Shown here: positions 31,381 to 38,015 of the stretch, in pieces
Layout of the letters: each line of letters opens with the position of its first letter
Numbering within the stretch: position 1 is the stretch's first letter
NCBI GenBank assembly: GCA_013388545.1
Contig: JACAFB010000058.1
Span: 1-38,015 of the forward strand
Length of the DNA: 38,015 nt
Source: Ignavibacteriaceae bacterium
GTDB lineage: Bacteria; Bacteroidota; Ignavibacteria; Ignavibacteriales; Ignavibacteriaceae
Direction of reading: 5' to 3'
Program-made: the position numbers and the translations under genes
Notes under the pieces: model-generated
Told to the model about the DNA's origin: nothing
Databases searched by the model: none
Seen by the model: only the letters and a program-made list of their open reading frames with translations

Positions 31381-34300
31381 CTAAATTTTTGGCAACCTGA
31401 TAATAAACTCAGTGAATTTCCCCTCTTCGCTTTCAAATTTAATTTCTCCCTTGTGCTGTTTTACGATAATATCATAGCTGATTGATAAACCGAGACCCGT
31501 GCCTTCACCGGCCGGCTTTGTTGTAAAGAAAGGGTTGAATATACCTTTTCTTGCCGCTGCAGGAATTCCACAGCCATTATCATAAATACATATTTCTACT
31601 TTGTCATTCGCGTTTTTTGTTGATACTTTGAGTAACGGAGAATAATTCAAATCACTTTTTATTTTCTTTTTATTTGTAGCATAACAGGCATTATTCACCA
31701 TGTTGATTATTACCCTGCTGATATCCTGTGGAACAACATTTATTTTTTCGATCGAGCGGTCATAATCTTTTTCTATTTTAATGTTAAAATCTTTATCCTG
31801 GGCCCTAAGCCCGTGATATGCAAGGTTTATATCCTGATCAACAAGATCGTTAATATCAATTAAAGCTTTATCGCCCGAACTGCCTCTTGAGTGAAGAAGC
31901 ATTCCTTTAACTATTGAATCAGCACGCTTGCCGTGATGATTTATTTTATCAAGATTTTGCTTTAAGTCTTCAAAATTTTCGAGGACATCCTCGTTATTTC
32001 CTCTCTGTAAATTAGATTTCATTTCTTCAAGCAGCTCTTTGCTGATTTCTGAAAAATTATTCACGAAGTTCAAAGGGTTTTTTATTTCGTGGGCAATACC
32101 GGCAGTAAGCGCCCCGAGTGAAGCAAGCTTCTGCTGTGTAACCAATTGTTCCTGTGTTCGTACAATTTCTTCGTTTTTTTCCTGAAGCGTTTTTATTGCC
32201 CGAGCCTTTAAAATTGCGGAGACTGCATGCTCGCGAAAACGGTTAAGAAAGCTTGCAGAGGAGCGATCAAAAAGTTTATTCTGCGAAAAGCTGTCGAACA
32301 CAACATAAGCTTCAGTCACAGATTCTTTTTCAACCGCCATTACAAGCATAGATTCAGGCTTCCTGAGATTATAAAGCTTATCATCTCCAAATAAGTTTTC
32401 GGGTTTGTTTATAATATAAATTCCGCTTTCTACTTCTTCCGAGTTTTGCGTATATCGCTTTTTTAATTCATCAGCAGTAAAAGATATTTTTCCTAATTCA
32501 TCAAGATTGTATCCGGCAGTAAATGCAATCTTGAAAAGATTATCTTTTTTATCCAGAAGAAATACAGCTGCCATTTCTGCCTGCGGAAGAAAGATCATTG
32601 TTTGTCTCAGTAACGAATTAAACAAGCTGTCAAGATCCTCAGCATTGTTGATTATTTTAACCAAACGGTCTACGGTTTCTAGTTCTTCTGCCTGGCGTTT
32701 TGTTAACTCCGCTTCACGCTGCCTGGCTTTATCCTGCTCTTTCCTGATAATTTTACGCCTCATTAATCTGTCAGTAACAAAAATTCCGGCAAGCACAAGA
32801 AGTCCGTATGCTGCGTAAGCCCAGTTGGTCCGCCACCAAGGTGGATTTATAATTATCGCCAGCGACAATAATTTTTTATTCCACACTCCGTTAACGTTCG
32901 AGCTTTTAACAAGAAGTTTGTATTCACCCGGATCAAGATTGGTGAAAGTTATTTCTCTTTTATTTCCAAGGTAAATCCAATTATCGTTATAGCCTTCAAG
33001 CATATAAGCGTATTTATTTTTTTGCGGATTGTAGTAATTCAATGCGGAGAAACTAAGATTTATAATATTATCGGCATAGGGCAATACCAGAGTTTTTCTT
33101 TCAGAGGCTCCTTTTTCTTCTATCATCTCGCCGGTGTTTTCATCAAACCTTCGGAATGAGGTAATTACTATATCGGGTTGATAAGAATTAATTTTAACTT
33201 CTGCGGGATTAAATAAAATCACTCCGCCAACACCGCCAAAATAAAGGTTACCGTTTCTTTTACTTTTAAAAGATACATCCTCAAACTTTACTGTCTGCAA
33301 TCCATCTGCCAGATCAAAATTCCAAAATGTGTTATCAGCAGGATTAAATCTTGAAAGACCGTTTGAAGTGCCAATCCATAAATAACCTGCGTCATCCTCA
33401 AGTATTCCCCTGACCACATCATTTGCCAATCCGTCTTTCTTACTAAAGTGAGCAAATTTTCCGGAAGAGTTTTTAGATGGGGGAATAAATTTGCTCATAC
33501 CTCCGCCGAATGTTCCCAGCCAGATTATCCCTTTGCGATCAATAAGAATTGTCCTGACATCATTTCCGCTGATACTGTTCGCATCTCCGGGATTGTGCTG
33601 ATAGTTTATAAATCTTGGTTTAACAATCGAACCATCTTTGTTAAATGTGTAATCAGAAATAAGTTTATTTAAGCCGCCATCAGATGTTCCAATCCAAAGA
33701 TTTCCCTCATTGTCTTCAGCCATACTCATAATTCTGTTATCGCTTATACTGGCTGGATCGTTTTCGTTTTTTCTGTAATGGAGAAATTTAACGGAATTAT
33801 CTCCGGGTGAGACAATCATTCTGTTAAGCCCGCCGTTCCATGTTCCAATCCAGAGATTGCCCTTTGAGTCTGAGAATAATTTTATTACCTCACCGGCACT
33901 TAAGCTGGCCGAATCAGATGGATTATGAGAATAATGTATGAATGAATCATTTACAGGGTTATATTTATCTAAACCCGTAGAGGTACCAACCCAAATATCT
34001 CCTTTAGCATCCTGAAGCAAAGCGTAAATTATGTTCGAGCTGGTCTTATAACTTCCTTCACTGAAATAATGCTTATATTTTTTTGTTACAGGATCATATT
34101 TGTCAAGTCCGAGCTCAGTTCCTATCCAAATCTTTCCCTCCTTATCTTCCATAAGGCTTAATGTGAAATCATTATTCAATGAATTACTATCAAATGGATT
34201 GTGACTAAAACTCCTGAATATTTTTGATTCTTTATTGTATGTATAAAGACCGGAAGTATTTGTCCCAATCCAAATCAGCCCGGATTTATCTTCGAACAAA

Positions 34301-35337
34301 TCAGTAATATTGGGGGCATTAATCCCCATTGGATCAGATGGGTCAAGATTATAGTGTTCGTAAATATTCTGAGTGTTATTACCGTCTCCTGGTTTGAAAG
34401 TATAGATTCCTGCGGCATAAGTTCCAAACCAATATTCGCCGCTTTTATCAAGTAAAACGCTGATTATATTGTTTATTAAAATTTTCTCGCTAAGATTTGC
34501 ATAAGGATATTTAAAGATAAATTTTCCGGATTTGGTGTCGAACCACTTTGTACCCCGGTAATAATCAGCAAGCCATAGAAGCCCCGGGTAATTTTTATCT
34601 TCAACTATATATTCAATACCATTGTATAAATCACCTCTTTTTTCAGAAAGAAAGCTGGTAAACTTATACTCTCCTGTTGTTGCAATTAATTTATTTAAGG
34701 AACCGTCGGAACTTCCAAACCACAGGGTCCCAGAACCATCTTCAAAGATGCTCATTACACTCTTGCCCTTAATAGTTTTGGGTATTTTAGGATCCTCGGT
34801 GAAATTTTTGAATCTTATTTTATTTCCCTTACCAAACAACGGTCCGGAAGAATTTTCTATCAATGAAAGTCCTTCATTTCGCAGGCCTACCCAAATCCTG
34901 TTTTGGCCGTCTTGATGAAGATCCAGTAAATAATCTCCCCCTATTGAAGATTTGTCTTCAGGATTATGACTGAAGGTTATGAATGTTTCCCTTTCACTGT
35001 CGAACAAACATAGTCCGCCTCCGGCTGTACCAATCCACAATCTTCCAAGATTATCTTCAAGCAGGCAGGTTATTTTATTCATCGGGAGACTGGTTGTATC
35101 TCCATCAACATGTTTGAAGACTTTAAATTCATAACCATCGTACCTGTTGAGGCCATCCCAGGTAGCAAACCACATAAATCCCTTGGTGTCCTGAAGAATA
35201 TCTTTAATCATATTCTGCGAAAGGCCTTGTTCAATATCAATATGCTTAAATCTGGCATTGGTGTTCTGTGAAATAATGTTAGGGCAGAGAAATATTGCCA
35301 GAAATAGAATTAAATATTTTGAAATGGGTTTGTTCAT
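31381..35337 (-). CDS. propeller-type sensor histidine kinase
   Basis: 1318 residues. A signal sequence (about 1-23) is followed by a long two-component-regulator propeller (about 30-730) with many blades carrying (L/I)W(I/F)GT and LWIGTxxGGL repeats, then a Y_Y_Y-type beta domain (about 745-815) and one transmembrane helix (about 830-850, WAYAAYGLLVLAGIFV). The cytoplasmic part has a coiled coil, a GAF-like sensor (about 885-1045), a dimerisation/phospho-acceptor helix with H1083 in LTAGIAHEIKNPLNF, and an HATPase with N-box VNNAC (about 1215), DNGCGIP and GTGLGLSIS. Unlike classical hybrid HTCS proteins it carries no receiver or HTH. Receivers come from the two downstream genes. The ligand is unknown. 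Confidence 0.94.
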   Translation of the reverse strand: MNKPISKYLILFLAIFLCPNIISQNTNARFKHIDIEQGLSQNMIKDILQDTKGFMWFATWDGLNRYDGYEFKVFKHVDGDTTSLPMNKITCLLEDNLGRLWIGTAGGGLCLFDSERETFITFSHNPEDKSSIGGDYLLDLHQDGQNRIWVGLRNEGLSLIENSSGPLFGKGNKIRFKNFTEDPKIPKTIKGKSVMSIFEDGSGTLWFGSSDGSLNKLIATTGEYKFTSFLSEKRGDLYNGIEYIVEDKNYPGLLWLADYYRGTKWFDTKSGKFIFKYPYANLSEKILINNIISVLLDKSGEYWFGTYAAGIYTFKPGDGNNTQNIYEHYNLDPSDPMGINAPNITDLFEDKSGLIWIGTNTSGLYTYNKESKIFRSFSHNPFDSNSLNNDFTLSLMEDKEGKIWIGTELGLDKYDPVTKKYKHYFSEGSYKTSSNIIYALLQDAKGDIWVGTSTGLDKYNPVNDSFIHYSHNPSDSASLSAGEVIKLFSDSKGNLWIGTWNGGLNRMIVSPGDNSVKFLHYRKNENDPASISDNRIMSMAEDNEGNLWIGTSDGGLNKLISDYTFNKDGSIVKPRFINYQHNPGDANSISGNDVRTILIDRKGIIWLGTFGGGMSKFIPPSKNSSGKFAHFSKKDGLANDVVRGILEDDAGYLWIGTSNGLSRFNPADNTFWNFDLADGLQTVKFEDVSFKSKRNGNLYFGGVGGVILFNPAEVKINSYQPDIVITSFRRFDENTGEMIEEKGASERKTLVLPYADNIINLSFSALNYYNPQKNKYAYMLEGYNDNWIYLGNKREITFTNLDPGEYKLLVKSSNVNGVWNKKLLSLAIIINPPWWRTNWAYAAYGLLVLAGIFVTDRLMRRKIIRKEQDKARQREAELTKRQAEELETVDRLVKIINNAEDLDSLFNSLLRQTMIFLPQAEMAAVFLLDKKDNLFKIAFTAGYNLDELGKISFTADELKKRYTQNSEEVESGIYIINKPENLFGDDKLYNLRKPESMLVMAVEKESVTEAYVVFDSFSQNKLFDRSSASFLNRFREHAVSAILKARAIKTLQEKNEEIVRTQEQLVTQQKLASLGALTAGIAHEIKNPLNFVNNFSEISKELLEEMKSNLQRGNNEDVLENFEDLKQNLDKINHHGKRADSIVKGMLLHSRGSSGDKALIDINDLVDQDINLAYHGLRAQDKDFNIKIEKDYDRSIEKINVVPQDISRVIINMVNNACYATNKKKIKSDLNYSPLLKVSTKNANDKVEICIYDNGCGIPAAARKGIFNPFFTTKPAGEGTGLGLSISYDIIVKQHKGEIKFESEEGKFTEFIIRLPKI

Positions 35338-35609
35338 AAAATATTTTGATCAGTTACTTTAATTAAGTTGATTGATATTCGCTTTAGCGAATAATCTTAC
35401 TTGTCTGATTATATTTTTACCGGAAGATCTGAATTTAAAGTCGCAAACGGGAGAAAATCCGGGGTGGTCCCCCACGTGCCATCTTTTGAGTAAAGTAATT
35501 TTCTTAAAGTTAACAAATAATTTTGCTGAATTCCAAAAACGGCTGAATCACGAATAAAATTTTTCGAAGAGATAATATTAGAATAAGGTTTGAAAAAGTA
35601 GAAAAGTTT
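35338..35609. other. intergenic region before the sensor kinase gene
   Basis: 272 bases. A perfect 16-bp palindrome (35377-35392) sits 40 bases upstream of the kinase ATG. The rest is AT-rich with no ORF judged real. A 61-codon plus-strand ORF at 35372-35557 overlaps this palindrome and has no family signature. Confidence 0.5.
35377..35392. promoter_or_regulatory. perfect palindrome upstream of the sensor kinase operon
   Basis: ATTCGCT and AGCGAAT form a perfect inverted repeat around TT. It is a candidate operator for the three-gene signalling unit, 40-55 bases before the kinase ATG. A role as a chance small repeat is possible. Confidence 0.35.
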
Positions 35610-36683
35610 TTACCTTCCCTTCATCTTTTTTACATCTTTCATAGTGGAATGAAAGAACTTGCCAAACTTTTTATCCTTCTGCCTCTTTTCAACGTAGGAC
35701 ATTTCATTGTACAACGACTCTTTATAAATTTTTATGTAGTTGTTGTATCGCTCTTCTGAAATCTCTCCCCTTTCCACAGCTTCCAGAACTGCGCAGTCTG
35801 TTTCAACAGTGTGTGTGCAATCTTTGTATTTGCACTGATCTGACAGTTCATCAATTTCGTTGAATGTATCACCGAGACCAGACTCATTTGAGATTACTCC
35901 CAGTTCACGCATTCCCGGATTGTCAATTATTATCGCTCCGTTTTCCAGAACAATTAGCTCGCGGCGAGTGGTGGTGTGTTTTCCTCTTCCGTCTTTTTCT
36001 CTGATTGGCTGTGTTTTGTAAAGTTCCTGGTGAATCAAATTATTCAGCAGGGTTGTTTTGCCGACACCGGAAGAGCCAAGCAGGCAATAAGTTTTAAAAG
36101 GTTCAAAAAAGGTTTTAATATTTTCGATTTCGCTTTGGTTGTTATTGCTGAAAGATACGATGGAAACATCCGCAAGAATTTTACGGATGTCATTTTTCTT
36201 CTCTTCTATTTCATCTCCGCTTATTAGATCGCTTTTACTTAAAAATATTGCCGGAGTTATTTTTCCTTCGTTTATCATTACAAGGTAGCGTTCGAGTCTT
36301 CGCAAGTTGAAGTTGGAATCAAGCGACTGCATAATTATTGCAGTATCTATATTAGCTGCAATTAATTGGAACTCAACTTTTTTGCCGGACGCTTTTCTTT
36401 TTAGTAATGATTTACGCGGAAGGATGTCGTGAATGATTGCCAGCTCATCATCATCAAACAACTGTGCATAAACCCAATCGCCGACAGCAGGCATGTCAAG
36501 CGAGTCCTCTGAGTTAAATAAAAACTTTCCTGTCAGCTCTGCATAAATATCTTTTACACCATTGGAAACAACAAAGCTGTTTTTGTTTACGATAATTACT
36601 CTTACCATGTTAAAATTGGTTTTGGATAAATCAACTTTGTCGTTGAACCAATTATCGAAGCCGAGAGATACAAGGTTGTACAT
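35610..36683 (-). CDS. rsgA: small-ribosomal-subunit biogenesis GTPase RsgA
   Basis: 357 residues of the RsgA/YjeQ circularly permuted GTPase family, which helps late 30S maturation. After an OB-fold N-terminus (about 35-95) the motifs come in permuted order: G4 as SKSD (149-152), then the P-loop GSSGVGKTTL (203-212) and G3 DNPG (254-257). The zinc-binding C-terminal segment has C284, C289, H291 and C297 in CKYKDCTHTVETDC. The first 25 residues (LVSLGFDNWFND) are also standard for this subfamily, supporting the ATG at 36683. The C-terminus is basic (KDKKFGKFFHSTMKDVKKMKGR). Single-gene unit; identification is secure. Confidence 0.96.
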   Translation of the reverse strand: MYNLVSLGFDNWFNDKVDLSKTNFNMVRVIIVNKNSFVVSNGVKDIYAELTGKFLFNSEDSLDMPAVGDWVYAQLFDDDELAIIHDILPRKSLLKRKASGKKVEFQLIAANIDTAIIMQSLDSNFNLRRLERYLVMINEGKITPAIFLSKSDLISGDEIEEKKNDIRKILADVSIVSFSNNNQSEIENIKTFFEPFKTYCLLGSSGVGKTTLLNNLIHQELYKTQPIREKDGRGKHTTTRRELIVLENGAIIIDNPGMRELGVISNESGLGDTFNEIDELSDQCKYKDCTHTVETDCAVLEAVERGEISEERYNNYIKIYKESLYNEMSYVEKRQKDKKFGKFFHSTMKDVKKMKGR

Positions 36684-36731
36684 ACTTCATAAATCAAATT
36701 ATTCTTTACTTTTAAACTTCCCCATTCTTCC

Positions 36732-36975
36732 CAAAGAAAACAACGGGAAGAAAAAATTTTTAACCCACGACTTCAGTCGTGGGGAACAAACGCAGAACAA
36801 ATTCCTGTAGAAACCGATTCATCGGTTTTCTACATTTAATCCATCCTTCTCGGCAAATATTGAAAACGGTTGAAACCGTCTAAATATAATTTGTATTTCA
36901 TTTTATACCCACGGATAAATCCATGGGCTAATATTATATCTCAAACCTCGCTATTATTCTCAAAGAAAACAACGG
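36732..36975. repeat. palindrome array bounded by a 15-bp direct repeat
   Basis: The 15-bp CAAAGAAAACAACGG occurs at 36732-36746 and again at 36961-36975. Between the copies lie four distinct palindromes: CCCACGACT/AGTCGTGGG with a TC loop (36764-36783); TGTAGAAACCGAT/ATCGGTTTTCTACA (36806-36834); ACGGTT/AACCGT with a GA loop (36866-36879); and CCCACGGAT/ATCCATGGG with one mismatch (36908-36927). Their form resembles REP-like elements mobilised by REP-associated tyrosine transposases, but no transposase is in this window. Confidence 0.7.
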
Positions 36976-36987
36976 TTTAAAACAAAA

Positions 36988-37013
36988 AACCGCAGAAGTT
37001 TTTTTCTGCGGTT
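36988..37013 (-). terminator. rho-independent terminator of clpB
   Basis: AACCGCAGAA (36988-36997) pairs perfectly with TTCTGCGGTT (37004-37013) around a 6-base loop. On the minus strand it is followed by TTTTGTTTT. It lies about 85 bases after the clpB stop. Confidence 0.8.
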
Positions 37014-37051
37014 GAAATTTTTTGTGCTTTTACTTCTTCATACTAGTATAG

Positions 37052-37092
37052 ATCCTGAAACAAGCCTGCCTGCCGGCAGACAGGTTCAGGAT
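37052..37092. repeat. nested palindrome of the dispersed ATCCxGAA family
   Basis: ATCCTGAA (37052-37059) and TTCAGGAT (37085-37092) are the same outer arms as the ATCCCGAA/TTCGGGAT hairpin after valS. Here the loop holds an extra 20 bases (37064-37083), itself palindromic around CTGCCGGCAG. One small palindrome appears to have inserted into another. Confidence 0.6.
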
Positions 37093-37098
37093 GACCCA

Positions 37099-38015
37099 CT
37101 ACCTATTAAACACCAAACCAACTCTTTTACCCACACTGACCTTAATGTTATCACCATCAACAAAATTGCCGGCAAGTAATTCCTGCGAAAGTGGATTGAT
37201 AAGATATTTTTGTATTACTCTCTTTAAAGGACGAGCACCATAGGTTACATCATAACCAAGTTGCGCCAGCCAGTCTTTAGCTTCATCAGAAACATCAAGG
37301 GTGATTTCTTTATCCTTTAACATATTTTGTACGCGTTCAAGCTGTATATCAACAATCTTTCTTATTTCTAATCTTGATAGAGGTTTGAACAGAACAATCT
37401 CATCAATCCTGTTTAAGAACTCAGGACGAATAGTTCTCCTGAGCAAATCATGCATCTGTTGTCTCAGTTCGCCCATCAATTCGTCGGCATTGTTTTCGTT
37501 AAATGATTCAAGTTTATCCTGAATAATATGAGAACCAAGGTTTGATGTCATTATAATAATTGTGTTTTTAAAGTTTACAGTTCTTCCCTGGTTATCGGTC
37601 AATCTTCCATCATCCAAAACCTGAAGGAGAACATTAAACACATCGCTGTGTGCTTTTTCAATTTCATCAAGCAGCACAACCGAGTAAGGTCTTCTGCGAA
37701 CAGCTTCAGTTAACTGTCCGCCTTCTTCATATCCAACGTAACCGGGAGGAGCGCCAATCAAACGTGACACAGAAAACTTTTCCATATACTCGCTCATATC
37801 AATTCTAATCATTGCGTGTTCATCATCAAAAAGAATTTCTGCAAGAGCGCGTGCAAGTTCTGTTTTACCAACCCCGGTGGTTCCAAGAAAAATAAAAGAG
37901 CCAATTGGTCGGTTTGCATCGTGCAATCCAGAACGCGAACGGCGAATAGCATTTGCAACAGCGTTTACAGCTTCATCTTGTCCAATAACACGATGATGAA
38001 GTTCATCTTCTAATC
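37099..38015 (-). CDS. clpB: ATP-dependent chaperone ClpB (C-terminal part, cut by window edge)
   Basis: 304 residues visible, with the frame open to the window edge, so the N-terminus lies outside. The first readable residues [29 protein letters not shown] are the linker before the second AAA+ domain. Its Walker A is [11 protein letters not shown], the first variable residue being Thr rather than the usual Pro, and Walker B is [11 protein letters not shown]. Sensor and arginine-finger parts follow, such as IIMTSNLGS and [17 protein letters not shown]. The end [30 protein letters not shown] matches the ClpB small domain rather than ClpA or ClpC. ClpB is a hexameric disaggregase working with DnaK on heat-damaged proteins. 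A 24-nt-spaced nested repeat and a terminator follow its stop. Confidence 0.95.
   Translation of the reverse strand, partial: LEDELHHRVIGQDEAVNAVANAIRRSRSGLHDANRPIGSFIFLGTTGVGKTELARALAEILFDDEHAMIRIDMSEYMEKFSVSRLIGAPPGYVGYEEGGQLTEAVRRRPYSVVLLDEIEKAHSDVFNVLLQVLDDGRLTDNQGRTVNFKNTIIIMTSNLGSHIIQDKLESFNENNADELMGELRQQMHDLLRRTIRPEFLNRIDEIVLFKPLSRLEIRKIVDIQLERVQNMLKDKEITLDVSDEAKDWLAQLGYDVTYGARPLKRVIQKYLINPLSQELLAGNFVDGDNIKVSVGKRVGLVFNR

Larger units (their letters stand above)
36684..37098. other. non-coding region holding a palindrome array
   Basis: 415 bases between rsgA and clpB. It contains a CTTCCC/GGGAAG hairpin (36727-36750), four different palindromes (see next entry), a terminator at 36988-37013, and a nested repeat at 37052-37092. 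No ORF is accepted; a 82-codon plus-strand ORF that starts inside rsgA is a shadow. Confidence 0.6.

Noticed and set aside
35372-35557. 61-codon plus-strand ORF before the kinase gene
   Set aside because: No ribosome site of note, no recognisable product, and it overlaps a palindrome in the divergent control region.
36684-37098. CRISPR array between rsgA and clpB
   Set aside because: The four palindromes differ in sequence and there is no repeated unit with regular spacers; no cas gene is in the window.

Overview
The window is AT-rich bacterial chromosome and most resembles the Ignavibacteria branch of the Bacteroidota/Chlorobi group. The evidence is the C-terminal type IX secretion sorting domain of the M28 peptidase, with its QNYPNPFNPST start, promoters of the Bacteroidota form (TTTG, about 20 nt, TAnnTTTG), a huge propeller-type sensor kinase, and dispersed short palindromes between genes. 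Nearly all of the sequence is ordinary chromosomal gene content. No phage, transposase or CRISPR array was seen.

Layout. 1-5520: end of an unknown gene overlapping a HEPN-like gene, then valS, a DinB-fold gene and, on the minus strand, a sulfide:quinone-oxidoreductase-like flavoprotein followed by an unlisted 48-codon ORF. 5659-7392: a secreted matrixin-like protease and two tiny membrane proteins (minus). 7618-9414: AbgT-family transporter. 9696-9963: initiator tRNA-Met preceded, in its transcription direction, by a damaged copy of its own 5' half and a strong Bacteroidota-type promoter. 9964-13763: minus-strand operon for a four-subunit 2-oxoacid:ferredoxin oxidoreductase, with a lipoprotein gene wedged between the alpha and beta subunits and a small Cys-containing protein at its end. 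13965-16313: aldo/keto reductase, membrane protein and a fatty-acid desaturase strikingly like animal dihydroceramide desaturase (minus). 16631-21034: GYD protein, YbaK-type deacylase, CpcT/CpeT-like protein, serC, lipoprotein, DUF2203 protein and a thioredoxin-fold protein. 21242-25147: type IX-secreted M28 peptidase, Crp/Fnr regulator and YceI protein. 25233-29443 (minus): lipoprotein, truncated DinB remnant, peroxiredoxin and SulP transporter with STAS domain. 29812-35337 (minus): a three-gene signalling operon (propeller sensor kinase, single receiver, receiver-PP2C phosphatase). 35610-36683: rsgA. 36684-37098: palindrome array. 37099-38015: C-terminal part of clpB, cut by the window edge.

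How it fits together. The ferredoxin-dependent oxidoreductase, the SQR-like enzyme and the peroxiredoxin suggest an anaerobic or facultative heterotroph that meets sulfide and oxidants. The most interesting signals are the fMet tRNA 5'-half duplication with a palindrome in place of its D-loop, a perfect 16-bp palindrome of Crp/Fnr geometry between the regulator and yceI, the DES1-like desaturase, the kinase/receiver/PP2C module beside a STAS-bearing transporter, and the array of four different palindromes bounded by a 15-bp direct repeat. No wholly new system can be claimed from sequence reading alone.
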